From: Pseudomonadota bacterium
GTDB lineage: Bacteria > Pseudomonadota > Gammaproteobacteria > Burkholderiales > Rhodocyclaceae
DNA length: 64,000 nt
Assembly (NCBI GenBank): GCA_029776255.1
Contig: JAKOTN010000023.1
Span: 60,682-124,681, forward strand
Direction of reading: 5' to 3'
Part shown: piece by piece, positions 25,453 through 34,252 of the stretch
How the letters are laid out: each line of letters opens with the position of its first letter
Position numbering within the stretch: the first letter of the stretch is position 1
Position numbers and translations under genes: made by a program
The notes under the pieces: model-generated
The model's database searches: none
What the model saw: the letters and a program-made list of their open reading frames with translations, nothing else
Told to the model about the DNA's origin: nothing

Positions 25453-25920
25453 ATGACGAGCAGCATTCAATTCACCGAGAACCCGTCGGACGCCGAAAAC
25501 GTGGCCCTGCTGATACGCCGGACGGGCGCGCGCGCCACGCCGACGCGGGTGCGCGTTTTGAGCTTGTTGCGCACGGCGCCGGCGGCGCTGACCCATCACG
25601 AAATCGAGCGGGCGCTTGGCGAATCGGTGCCCGACCGCGTGACGCTCTATCGCGTGTTGGAGTGGATGGTCGCGTGCGGGTTGGCACATCGAAATACCGA
25701 TGCGCGGCGCGTTTTCCGTTTTTCGGCGGCACCTGCCGGCGCGCACGGTGCGCACAGTCATTTCCGTTGCCACGATTGTGGGCGTGTGTTTTGTCTCGAT
25801 ACGGCGCCGCCAGAAGCGCCGCGTCTGCCTGCCGGTTTTTCGCTTTCGCGCATCGAACTCGATCTGCGTGGCCGCTGCGCCGATTGTGCCGATTGCGCCA
25901 GTCGCGCGGAACGCTTTTAA
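25453..25920 (+). CDS. Fur-family transcriptional regulator
   Basis: A 155-residue regulator with a winged helix (ATPTRVRVLSLLRTAPAALT; VTLYRVLEWMVACGLAHR) and a metal-binding half with HSHFRCHDCGRVFCLD and a terminal CADCADC. The CxxC pairs fit structural zinc; the subtype (Zur, PerR or Fur) cannot be fixed. Start ATG 25453 is preferred, with an ATG at 25432 as the alternative. It is convergent to arsJ, with no obvious target in between. Confidence 0.88.
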   Translation: MTSSIQFTENPSDAENVALLIRRTGARATPTRVRVLSLLRTAPAALTHHEIERALGESVPDRVTLYRVLEWMVACGLAHRNTDARRVFRFSAAPAGAHGAHSHFRCHDCGRVFCLDTAPPEAPRLPAGFSLSRIELDLRGRCADCADCASRAERF

Positions 25921-25986
25921 GGATTTATCGGGGATTTCGAGTGGCGGGTGCCGGCAAGTGTCGCCGGTTTGCCGTTCGCTCTGTCT

Positions 25987-27285
25987 TCAGTCGCCCAGAT
26001 CGCCAAGCTTGATCGGTTTCGACCGTGGGCCGATGTGACGTGGCAGCAGCAGCGACAGCAGGCCAGCGACGAGGACGAAAGCCGTCGATGCCCACAGGCA
26101 GGCAATCAAACCGTCGGCCGGCCCGCTTTGCAGACCCCATTGATACAGCGCGCCCGACAGCACCGTTCCCGCGAGGCGTCCCATGGCGTTGGCCATGTAG
26201 TAGAAACCGACGCTCATCGCCACCTTGTCGCTGTCGGTGTAGGCGAGGATCAGATAGGAATGCACCGCCGAATTCAACGCGAACACCGCGCCGAAGACGA
26301 TCAGGCCGGCGACGACGACGGTTCCCGGCGCGAGGCCGGCGCCGAGTGCCACGGCAATACCGGCCGGCAAGGCGGCGAGCACGAATGCGAGCATCGTTGC
26401 CGTTCGCCCGTCGGGTTCGTGCTGGCCATCGACACGGCTGCGCAGTAGGCCAGGCGTCGCGGCCTGGACGATGCCGTAGCCGATCACCCACACCGCCAGG
26501 AAACCGCCGGACTGCCAGAAGGTCCAGCCGAGAACGCTCGACAGGAAAACCGGCAGACCGACGACGAACCACACGTCACGCGCGCCGAAGAGGAAAATGC
26601 GCGCGGCGGCGAGCTTGTTGACCGCGCCGTTTCGCGAGAACATCTGGCCGAATTTCGCTTTTTTGTTGGCCTCGCCGAGGCCGCCGCGCATCAGCAGCGC
26701 GGCAAAAACCAGCGTTCCGCCGACCAGCGCCACCAGCAGTTTGAGCGCCGTCTGGAAGTCGAACACGCTGAGCAGCAGGCCGCCAAGGAAAAACCCGATC
26801 CCCTTCAGCGCGTTCTTCGATCCGGTCAGGATCGCCACCCAACGGTACAGCGTCGCCGAGGCCTCTTCCGGAACGATCAGTTTGACGGCGCTCTTCGAAC
26901 TCATCTTGGTCATGTCCTTGGCAATCCCGCTCAAGGCCTGAGACACCATCACCCAGGCGACGACGAGCCAGGTCCGTGGCGCGAAAGCGAGCATCGACAG
27001 CGCGACGAGCTGCGTGCCGAGACCGATGAACAGTGTCGTCTTGAGCCCGAAGCGGGCGCCGATGTAGCCGCCGAAGAGATTGGTCAGGATGCCGAACACT
27101 TCATAGAAAATGAACAGTGAAGCGACGGCGAGCGGGCTGTAGCCGAGGTTGTGAAAATAGAACAACACCAGCATGCGCGTGGCGCCATCGGTCACCGTGT
27201 CCGACCAGTACGCGGCGGTGACCAGCATGTAGTTGCGCAGACCGGCGCGGGCGGCCTCGCTTCGGGTGACGGATGGATCGCTCAC
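25987..27285 (-). CDS. arsJ: Organoarsenical efflux MFS transporter ArsJ
   Basis: A 432-residue, about 12-TM MFS protein beginning LRNYMLVTAAYWSDTVTDGA and containing LFYFHNLGYSPLAVASLFIF. ArsJ exports 1-arseno-3-phosphoglycerate, which a dedicated GAPDH forms from arsenate and glyceraldehyde-3-phosphate. The gene lies 19 bases downstream of such a GAPDH and divergent from acr3, the known arsenic context, which makes the identification strong. Confidence 0.9.
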   Translation of the reverse strand: MSDPSVTRSEAARAGLRNYMLVTAAYWSDTVTDGATRMLVLFYFHNLGYSPLAVASLFIFYEVFGILTNLFGGYIGARFGLKTTLFIGLGTQLVALSMLAFAPRTWLVVAWVMVSQALSGIAKDMTKMSSKSAVKLIVPEEASATLYRWVAILTGSKNALKGIGFFLGGLLLSVFDFQTALKLLVALVGGTLVFAALLMRGGLGEANKKAKFGQMFSRNGAVNKLAAARIFLFGARDVWFVVGLPVFLSSVLGWTFWQSGGFLAVWVIGYGIVQAATPGLLRSRVDGQHEPDGRTATMLAFVLAALPAGIAVALGAGLAPGTVVVAGLIVFGAVFALNSAVHSYLILAYTDSDKVAMSVGFYYMANAMGRLAGTVLSGALYQWGLQSGPADGLIACLWASTAFVLVAGLLSLLLPRHIGPRSKPIKLGDLGD

Positions 27286-27304
27286 GGTGTTCTCCAGGAA
27301 ACGG

Positions 27305-28315
27305 TCAGAGAGACGTCGCCAGTTTGCGCGCCAGTTCGACGTAACGGTTCGCGTAGCCCCACTCGTTGTCGTACCAGGCGTAGATTTTGACCAGCGTTTC
27401 GTTGATCACCAGGGTGTGCGCGGCGTCGATGATCGAGGAGCGCGGATCGCCACGGTAATCCATCGACACCAGCGGCCGCTCTTCGTAACCCAGAATGCCT
27501 TTCAAGGGGCCGGCAGCCGCCAATTTGAGGAGTCCGTTGACTTCGTCGACCGATGTCGGGCGCTGCATCTCGAAAACGCAGTCGGTCAGCGAGGCGTTCA
27601 GCAACGGCACGCGCACCGCGTGACCGTCGAGCTTGCCTTTCAATTCGGGAAAAATCAGCGCGATGGCGGTCGCCGAACCGGTGGTCGTCGGCACCAACGA
27701 CAGGCTGGAGGCGCGCGCGCGCCGCAGATCCTTGTGCATCTGATCGTGCACGCTCTGCGTGTTGGTCGAGCTGTGAATGGTGGTGATCATGCCGTGCGAA
27801 ATGCCGATCGCCTCATGCACGACCTTTACCACCGGCGCCAGGCAGTTGGTGGTGCACGACGCGGCGGTGACGATGTGGTTGAGCGCCGGATCGTAAAGGT
27901 GGTCATTGACCCCCATGACGATGTTCAAGGTGTCGCCGCCCTTCACCGGCGCGGCGACGATCACTTTTTTCACGCCAGCCGCCAGGTAGGGCGACAACTC
28001 GTCGACCGTGCGCCATTTGCCGCTGGCTTCGAGGACGATGTCGACGCCGGCGTCACGCCAGGCACCGCCGGCCACGTCCTTGGCGTTACCGTAGCCGATC
28101 GACTTGCCGTCGACCACCATCCGCCCGTTGCCGACGCCGATTTCATGCGGCCACCGGCCGTGTACCGAATCGAATTCGAGCAGGTGGGCGGCGGATTCCA
28201 CCGGTCCGTTCGCCTCGTTGATATGCACGAACTCCAGTTCGGGGTAATTCCACGCGGCGCGCAAAGCGAGTCTGCCGATACGGCCGAAACCGTTGATGCC
28301 AACCCTGATCGTCAT
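27305..28315 (-). CDS. Glyceraldehyde-3-phosphate dehydrogenase of the arsenate-resistance pair
   Basis: A 336-residue GAPDH with the NAD-binding start [20 protein letters not shown], catalytic [24 protein letters not shown] and [10 protein letters not shown]. Together with ArsJ it gives arsenate resistance by making an unstable arseno-sugar phosphate for export. The ATG is at 28313-28315. A much longer in-frame reading upstream is antisense to acr3 and is not coding. Confidence 0.93.
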   Translation of the reverse strand: MTIRVGINGFGRIGRLALRAAWNYPELEFVHINEANGPVESAAHLLEFDSVHGRWPHEIGVGNGRMVVDGKSIGYGNAKDVAGGAWRDAGVDIVLEASGKWRTVDELSPYLAAGVKKVIVAAPVKGGDTLNIVMGVNDHLYDPALNHIVTAASCTTNCLAPVVKVVHEAIGISHGMITTIHSSTNTQSVHDQMHKDLRRARASSLSLVPTTTGSATAIALIFPELKGKLDGHAVRVPLLNASLTDCVFEMQRPTSVDEVNGLLKLAAAGPLKGILGYEERPLVSMDYRGDPRSSIIDAAHTLVINETLVKIYAWYDNEWGYANRYVELARKLATSL

Positions 28316-28408
28316 TTTCGTAGTCCTCCAGATGTTGAGTGGCGCCCCGCCGAACCTTCGGCGAGCGTGAGAAACGCACGTTACGGGCGATGCCGCCTTG
28401 CGATTTAT

Positions 28409-28432
28409 TTTTATAATGCTAGAATTATAAAA
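28409..28432. promoter_or_regulatory. Palindromic divergent operator/promoter between GAPDH-arsJ and acr3
   Basis: ttttataat-gctaga-attataaaa is a perfect 9-bp inverted repeat in an AT-rich patch of the 210-bp divergent region. Each arm contains a consensus -10 TATAAT, one per strand. Its size and location fit an ArsR/SmtB-type operator controlling both directions. No arsR gene is in the window. Confidence 0.6.
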
Positions 28433-28525
28433 GTTTGTAAACACTTTCCCGCGCGAACGGCGCCAAAGCGCCGGAACCAGCGATGCGCAAGATCGGACGC
28501 GCGCAATAGAGAAAAGGACTGACGA

Positions 28526-29605
28526 ATGAGCGTTGTTACCGGCAAATTGTCTTTCCTCGATCGCTACCTCACGGTCTGGATCTTTGCCGCGATGGCGCTC
28601 GGCGTCGGCCTGGGTTATCACGTTCCGGGCATTGAAGCGTGGATCGATTCCTTCCGGATCGGCACGACCAACGTGCCGATCGCGTTGGGCTTGATCGTGA
28701 TGATGTACCCACCTTTCGCCAAGGTGCGTTACGAAGAACTGCCCGACGTCTTCATCGACCGGAAGGTTCTCGGCCTGTCGCTGCTCCAGAACTGGGTCGT
28801 CGGGCCGCTCCTGATGTTCGCCCTGGCGGTGGTTTTTTTGCCCGACAAGCCCGAGTACATGGTCGGATTGATCATGATCGGTCTCGCGCGCTGCATCGCC
28901 ATGGTCATCGTCTGGAACGAGATCGCCAAGGGATCTACCGAGTACGCCGCCGGCCTGGTGGCCTTCAATTCGATTTTCCAGGTACTGTTCTACAGCGTTT
29001 ACGCTTGGCTTTTCGTCACCGTGTTGCCGCCGCTTTTCGGTCTGGCCGGCGCGGCGGTCGAGGTGTCGATTGGTCAGATTGCCGAAAGTGTTTTTATTTA
29101 CCTCGGAATTCCCTGCCTGGCCGGCGTGATGACCCGGGTGGTCCTGCTGCGTTTCGTCTCCAAGCAGTGGTATCACCAGAAATTCGTGCCCAGGATCGGC
29201 CCGCTCACGCTCATCGCCCTGTTGTTCACCATCGTCGTGATGTTCAGCCTCAAAGGGCGGCTGATCGTCACCATTCCGATGGACGTGCTGCGGATTGCGA
29301 TTCCGCTGCTGATCTACTTCGTGCTGATGTTTCTGATTTCTTTCTTTTCTGGCAAAAAAGTGGGCGCCGGCTACGGAAAATGCGCCACCTTGTCGTTCAC
29401 CGCCGCCAGCAACAATTTCGAATTGGCGATTGCTGTCGCCGTGGCGGTCTACGGCATCGACTCCGGTGCCGCTTTCGCCGCGGTCATCGGCCCGCTGGTC
29501 GAAGTGCCGGCGATGATCGGTCTGGTGAGCGTGTCGCTGTGGCTGGAAAAACGCTATTTCGCCGCCGCCGGGGGCGAGAATCACATTCCCGCGCGGGAGA
29601 AATGA
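28526..29605 (+). CDS. acr3: ACR3-family arsenite efflux permease
   Basis: A 359-residue, 10-TM transporter beginning [20 protein letters not shown] and including [40 protein letters not shown] with the conserved Cys-containing TM4 segment, and [20 protein letters not shown]. It extrudes arsenite or antimonite. A good ribosome-binding site (aaaagga) precedes the ATG. It is divergent from the GAPDH-arsJ pair. No arsenate reductase is visible nearby. Confidence 0.95.
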   Translation: MSVVTGKLSFLDRYLTVWIFAAMALGVGLGYHVPGIEAWIDSFRIGTTNVPIALGLIVMMYPPFAKVRYEELPDVFIDRKVLGLSLLQNWVVGPLLMFALAVVFLPDKPEYMVGLIMIGLARCIAMVIVWNEIAKGSTEYAAGLVAFNSIFQVLFYSVYAWLFVTVLPPLFGLAGAAVEVSIGQIAESVFIYLGIPCLAGVMTRVVLLRFVSKQWYHQKFVPRIGPLTLIALLFTIVVMFSLKGRLIVTIPMDVLRIAIPLLIYFVLMFLISFFSGKKVGAGYGKCATLSFTAASNNFELAIAVAVAVYGIDSGAAFAAVIGPLVEVPAMIGLVSVSLWLEKRYFAAAGGENHIPAREK

Positions 29606-29608
29606 AAA

Positions 29609-30721
29609 CTACCCGGAGTCGTGGCGGGTGAACGCCTGAAAAACCGCCAGGGTAAAAGAAAGCATCCCCGCCACGGCGAACCAGATGCCGTTGTCAAATC
29701 CAAAAAGCCACAAAACGCCGCCGCCAAGGAACAACAGCGAGCGGCCGGTGCCGTGGCTACCTAGAACGACGTGCATGCGATCGCGGGCCGGAACACGCTT
29801 TCCGGGATAACGCCAGACGGGAAGTAATTGCGCCAGCGCGCCGGTCAGCAACGGCAGAAGAAAAATCGCGACGAAGGCAATGGGCGCATCGCGGCCTTCG
29901 ACCATGGCTTGCGCGTGCGCCACGCCACCCAGCAATAGCAGGACGTATCCCAACAACGCGGCCACCAGCGGCGCGGCCGGCGCGGTAATGGCCCGCCACC
30001 GGTAGCGCCTCTGCCAGGCGAGACCGAGTTTCAGTGCCGGAACGATCGCCAGCACCGCGCCGCCCAAGGCAAGTGGTCGCCAGAAGACGGCGCCAAAGGC
30101 GATGGTCAGCACCGCCACCACCGCTATCGGCAGGTCGCGCCGCAGCCGGCCGGCGGCGGTTGGATCGGGCATGTTCAAGGCCGTCGGCAACAAGACCGGC
30201 AGGGTTCCCAAGGCCGCGAAACCCAGAAAGCCGAGCGTGTTGAGGTGGAGATGCAGCACCCGCAGCGCCTGTCGCGATTCGGGCCAAAAGCGCATCGCCG
30301 GAATGGCCAACAAAGCCAGCGCCAGGAAAAGCACCGCCGCCAGATACCAACGCCAGCCAGGGTGCGGTTTCCCCACTGTTCGCCTGGCGCGCGCCATCAT
30401 CCAGCCGGCGAAGGCGAAGGCAACCGCGGCTCCGCTAACCGCAGCGATGTCGAGGGTATCGCGACCGGATTCGCCAGCAAGATACAGCACCACCGCCACA
30501 CCGATGGCTTGCAGAAACGGCGGCGCCAGCCAAACGGCGCGGTGAGCATCGCCACCGCGTGTTAGAACGGGAACGAAATAAATCATCGCGCCAAAAACCA
30601 GGGGCATGACGCCGGCGGCGAAAACGACATGCTCGGCGGCTGGCGCGCTCGACAAGCCGGCGCCGAGCAGCAGGGCGGCGACAAAAGCCACCAGCGTGGC
30701 GACAGCCAAATAGATCGGCAT
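29609..30721 (-). CDS. Polytopic membrane protein, NnrS/haem-copper-oxidase-like
   Basis: A 370-residue protein with about 11-12 TM helices and no soluble domain. A helix with conserved His (LRVLHLHLNTLGFLGFAALG) and the early VMPLVFGAMIYFVPVLTRGG recall NnrS-like or haem-copper oxidase subunit I-like families, in which such His residues bind haem. This similarity is weak and from memory. It ends 3 bases from the acr3 stop on the opposite strand. Confidence 0.7.
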   Translation of the reverse strand: MPIYLAVATLVAFVAALLLGAGLSSAPAAEHVVFAAGVMPLVFGAMIYFVPVLTRGGDAHRAVWLAPPFLQAIGVAVVLYLAGESGRDTLDIAAVSGAAVAFAFAGWMMARARRTVGKPHPGWRWYLAAVLFLALALLAIPAMRFWPESRQALRVLHLHLNTLGFLGFAALGTLPVLLPTALNMPDPTAAGRLRRDLPIAVVAVLTIAFGAVFWRPLALGGAVLAIVPALKLGLAWQRRYRWRAITAPAAPLVAALLGYVLLLLGGVAHAQAMVEGRDAPIAFVAIFLLPLLTGALAQLLPVWRYPGKRVPARDRMHVVLGSHGTGRSLLFLGGGVLWLFGFDNGIWFAVAGMLSFTLAVFQAFTRHDSG

Positions 30722-30852
30722 ACCTTACATTCCTCGTGGGAAATCCGCTTCGGTGCCGCGGTCCGGCCGTATCAACGCCAACGCGGAGCGCCTATGCGCG
30801 CCGAGTGGTGTAAGAGAGCGAGAGAAGCCGCCTTTTGCCCGCCGATGGGACC

Positions 30853-31212
30853 TCACGGCTTTTGCGACGCGTTGAGCGCCAAAAGAAGATACTCGTCGAC
30901 ATGCTTTTCCGCGATGTCCTGCGCGGACGATAGCTTGATGTGGCGGCGTGACTTGCCTTCGCCCTCAAGCACCTTGAATTTGTCCGGGAGAGACGCTCCC
31001 GCGCCAAATTCCAGCGAAACGTGCTTTGTATAAGAGAAAATGCCGCAAAAGGGCTTTTCGGCGGAGAATAAAATGCCGCCGTACTTCACTTCCTCGGAAA
31101 TAGTGGGGTTCAAGTCGAGGATGATTGTCCTCAGTGCCCGCACAAGCTCGGCGCGCGCGGGGTCGAGAAGGCGTATGTCTTCGATTGGTTTTGAGAGGCG
31201 GTCGGCGGGCAT
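30853..31212 (-). CDS. DUF1801-family protein
   Basis: A 119-residue protein matching the YdhG/DUF1801 pattern: DPARAELVRALRTIILDLNP, SEEVKYGGILFSAEKPFCGI, VSLEFGAGASLPDKFKVLEG and KSRRHIKL. The fold is SCP2/AHSA-like with unknown function. ATG 31212 lies 4 bases after the stop of the VOC-family gene, so the two form an operon. Confidence 0.85.
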   Translation of the reverse strand: MPADRLSKPIEDIRLLDPARAELVRALRTIILDLNPTISEEVKYGGILFSAEKPFCGIFSYTKHVSLEFGAGASLPDKFKVLEGEGKSRRHIKLSSAQDIAEKHVDEYLLLALNASQKP

Positions 31213-31216
31213 GGTA

Positions 31217-31609
31217 TCAAGCCTTGTAGTATTGCTTGAATTCGGGATTGGGTTCGCGCTCGGAATAGATGTAAAGCGTGATGCCGTTGGGGTCTTCAAC
31301 GGCAAAGCCGCGATCGCCCCAAAGGTGATCTTCGAGTGGCATGACGGCAATCAAACCGGAAGCTGTAAGTAATTGAAACTCCGCGTCGACGTCGGGAACG
31401 CTGAAGTTGTAAGTCAAACCAGCAGGATTGCAGACCGGTTGGCCGGGATGAGGCGCCATGAACTGAAGAGACGCGTTCTTTCCGAATTCGAGGTTGACGT
31501 ACCAGCCGCAGTCGAAGGTGATTCTCGCACCAAGGTGCTTGACGTAGAAATCACGGGATTCTTCGACCTTGGTTGTGATGATGCAGGGTGACAGTGAATC
31601 GGCGCGCAT
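31217..31609 (-). CDS. VOC-family (glyoxalase/bleomycin-resistance-like) protein
   Basis: A 130-residue single VOC domain pair: SPCIITTKVEESRDFYVKHL, the first metal-edge strand FDCGWYVNLEFG, then VDAEFQLLTASGLIAVMPLE and GDRGFAVEDPNGITLYIYSE. The family includes dioxygenases, lyases and binding-type resistance proteins, and the substrate cannot be inferred. A ribosome-binding site (aaggaat) precedes the ATG. It is the first gene of a pair with DUF1801. Confidence 0.87.
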   Translation of the reverse strand: MRADSLSPCIITTKVEESRDFYVKHLGARITFDCGWYVNLEFGKNASLQFMAPHPGQPVCNPAGLTYNFSVPDVDAEFQLLTASGLIAVMPLEDHLWGDRGFAVEDPNGITLYIYSEREPNPEFKQYYKA

Positions 31610-32299
31610 GGAGATTCCTTATTGTGAGACCAAACGGAGAGCGTTGATTAGCCACACCGAAGGGTCTGGCTTTATTGCGGTTGCATCCAACTTAATTCGG
31701 GCTTGGTTCTTTGTTAGGCCTTCTTTCTTTATTGGGCGTCACTGCACTCCTGGAGGAGAGTCCCGGCGCTCTACGGACTCCAGACCTTTTATCTGCGACG
31801 CAAATTCGGGTTTTGGTTTTGCGCGTGAGCGGTTAACCCTTTCTTCGCCGGACATTTTAAGGAAAAGACTATTGACTATTCGGGAATGGACCAACACTGA
31901 ACGCGATGGGGTTGGAGTCAATGAACCAATACTCAAACGTCACTCTGTTACCCTTGTAACGTGCTCTAGTTGAGGTATTGGTGCGATCCCTAGCATTTTA
32001 TTAGTCCCTGATTCTCGGAAATGCGGCCCAAGGACTTGACGATTCCATCCCGTATCGAATGCGAAGTTGGATCAGGTTATCACATGATGATCCTGTCGAG
32101 TTTGAAAGACCGACGTCGCCATCGTTCGAATTGGACGAGTTGAATCGAAGGCCAGATGAGTGCCACAAGGCTAATCACAAAGGGTCAAGTGGTCAGTGCA
32201 AGACGTGGATTGCGTAGCATGAAAGCGCGACCGAAAAATTCAACGATTTAATTCGAGACCGGCATCTTTGGAGCAAGCGCTTTTGCATTCACTGACCTT
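31610..32299. other. 690-bp stretch without a supported gene
   Basis: Base composition falls from GC-rich toward AT-rich across this interval. A plus-strand reading to 31973 overlaps the VOC gene and has no ribosome-binding site. I see no RNA gene, terminal repeats or convincing integron attC site. It probably marks acquired or decayed DNA leading into the AT-rich orphan gene. Confidence 0.4.
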
Positions 32300-33226
32300 T
32301 TATAGCGTTTGAATGTAAAGATCAATGGTTTTTTGTAAAAATAAAATTATCGATTTTTCCGTTTCTACATGTGCCCATTCGGCATGGCACCGCGAATTAC
32401 GCCATAAGAGTAACTTGAGCGCCGATCGACAGTGTTTGGCGGTGTCTTCGTGAATGACGCCAGCTATTTTTAGTTGCCCGAATGCACAAGCAATGGCGGC
32501 ACGACAAACAGCAAATAAATGGCGCTCGTGTATTTTTTTTTGAGAAAGCCAATGTTCAATTTCTTCATGTGAGCGACTAAAAATATCTTCCGGTACGCCT
32601 AAATCCCAGTCGGCCAGTAATTTTTCAAGAAAGTCCAGAGTGTTATGCGAGCCTTCGTCCCGATACCAGTTTTCTAACGCACGCAAGGTGTCGTTACCGT
32701 CATCGTTGCCGAAGGGTGAAAACTCATTGGAGCCGTCATAAAAGCAAGGCTCTGTTGCGATCTCGATAAATTTAGGGTGGCTTGTCGCAGGCGACAATCC
32801 CAGTTCGATATCATCGAAATACAATTCGTTTGGATTTGGCCATGCTTCTTGTTCGCGTAAAATATATTCGGATGGAATTGGCAAGGATTGAAAAAATGCG
32901 GAAAATAAAATAATCGCGTCTTCAATGGTTAAAACTTCATTCGCGTGCACACAAACAACACCATTGCTCATCGGTATATGGGTTTCCGAAATATCTTCGG
33001 CGCGGTAGCCGATCGTAAATCGAGCATGGGTATGATTCTTGGTTGGCGTTCTGATTTCTATTGTGCAGCGTTTTTGACTGCCGCCACATTGAATGTACTC
33101 TTTTGAATTGCGCTCCAAGATAAAATACGAGTTTTTTTCGGCATCAAGAAAAATAAAGGATTTAGAGAAGGATTGTTTTGGTGGCAAGGCGATCCTTTTG
33201 TTTTTTTCGCTGTGGAATAAGTACAT
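32300..33226 (-). CDS. AT-rich orphan protein of unknown function
   Basis: A 308-residue soluble protein that I do not recognise. It reads as two parts: a beta-rich N-terminal half (IEIRTPTKNHTHARFTIGYR; HANEVLTIEDAIILFSAFFQ) and, after an acidic linker with FGNDDGNDT, a helical C-terminal half (ALENWYRDEGSHNTLDFLEK; FAVCRAAIACAFGQLKIAGV). The AT-rich codon use differs sharply from its neighbours, indicating recent transfer. The compact two-domain, secretion-signal-free layout would fit an immunity or defence-associated protein, but nothing proves that. Confidence 0.75.
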   Translation of the reverse strand: MYLFHSEKNKRIALPPKQSFSKSFIFLDAEKNSYFILERNSKEYIQCGGSQKRCTIEIRTPTKNHTHARFTIGYRAEDISETHIPMSNGVVCVHANEVLTIEDAIILFSAFFQSLPIPSEYILREQEAWPNPNELYFDDIELGLSPATSHPKFIEIATEPCFYDGSNEFSPFGNDDGNDTLRALENWYRDEGSHNTLDFLEKLLADWDLGVPEDIFSRSHEEIEHWLSQKKIHERHLFAVCRAAIACAFGQLKIAGVIHEDTAKHCRSALKLLLWRNSRCHAEWAHVETEKSIILFLQKTIDLYIQTL

Positions 33227-33808
33227 TTTGAATTTCTTTCCATAAATACTTCGCCATTCCTGATCGAAAACAATTGGCGGATCTTGCTGTTAACTCGGTA
33301 AATCAGGATCGTGACGCACGAGTGGCATGGTTTCTGTCGTATCATCGTGCGAAAAAAGGATTGTTTCATATTTTCATTGGTCGAGGACCCCGGGGCCGGT
33401 GAACACCAGCGATCGATTCAATTAAGGCTCATAACGATCTTCCGTGCCAAAGCCTCTGGCCCTGCTGCGGATGCTTCCGCGGCAGAGAAACCTTTTTGGA
33501 CTGAGTCACCGCAAAAAAGCGCCTGCGGGAATTTTAGGGCGGGTCCGGTCGGAGTCAATCGTTTGGCATGGCGCTGGGAAAAAGGTTGGTGCGGGGCGGG
33601 GGCCGCGCAAGAGGGGAATACCGGAAGGTCGCACGATGGCCGTGTGTCGCGACTACCCGTAGCCGAGCGATTTCGTCGTGCAGGATACGCCTGTAGTTGA
33701 GGCGCCTCACCCGCTTCAGGAGCGCTTTGACGGATTCGATCGCCGCCGGTGTCGGCGGCTCCATGTCGAGCGTTGCCCGCCTCGTTTCAAACGAAAATAA
33801 AGCCTCGC
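33227..33808. other. Stretch with only a doubtful small reading frame
   Basis: A minus-strand frame from ATG 33764 to 33555 (MEPPTPAAIESVKALLKRVR...) lies 44 bases downstream of the DUF2249 gene and could be a 69-codon cotranscribed gene, but I see no family match and the C-terminal half is low-complexity. The remainder is the promoter side of the orphan gene and shows no clear feature. Confidence 0.3.
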
Positions 33809-34066
33809 TCAAGCCTTCTTGGTGAAGTCAATGACGATCGCGCCGGCTTCGCGTTGGCGATAGGTGATCTCCAGGCCGTCGCCGTGGCGGGTTTGCAACT
33901 GTGCCAACAGGGGCAAGGGGTCGTGGTCGTTGCAAAAACGCATCGTTTCGCCGGGCAACAGCACGTCGAGCGCCCCGAAAATCGCCGCGTGGCGAAAACG
34001 TTTGGCGACGCCGCGGGCGTCGAAGGGATAAATGGCTGCCAAAGTGGGTTGATCGCAGGCGTGCAC
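33809..34066 (-). CDS. DUF2249-family protein
   Basis: An 85-residue protein with the DUF2249 pattern YPFDARGVAKRFRHAAIFGA, LLPGETMRFCNDHDPLPLLA and a terminal GAIVIDF. Such small domains often occur with nitric-oxide or haem-related proteins in betaproteobacteria. GTG 34066 is chosen because AAGGAG lies six bases upstream. An in-frame longer reading from 34291 has no such site. Confidence 0.85.
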   Translation of the reverse strand: MHACDQPTLAAIYPFDARGVAKRFRHAAIFGALDVLLPGETMRFCNDHDPLPLLAQLQTRHGDGLEITYRQREAGAIVIDFTKKA

Positions 34067-34252
34067 GAAGTTCTCCTTGAGTAAATGATGGTGGCGGTGA
34101 GAATTTTCCGTGGACAAGCGGTGCGTGTCTTTGATGTGGCGCGGCAATGCCCCCGCGGTGAAAGGGCTTATCGGCACGGCTCCGACATGGGATTGTCTTC
34201 TCGCCGCCAGGTGTGAGTTTCGGGCGCGGGCGCCATCGCGTATCCTTGCGGG

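Noticed and set aside
27305..29584. 759-codon minus-strand reading frame
   Set aside because: Only the part below 28315 is GAPDH. The rest is antisense to acr3, with His/Gln/Asp-rich composition typical of a shadow frame in GC-rich DNA.
31684..31721. Integron attC-like pair (ATCCAAC ... GTTAGGC) next to DUF1801/VOC genes
   Set aside because: The two core sites are only about 24 bases apart, with no inner L/R sites or stem; too short for attC.
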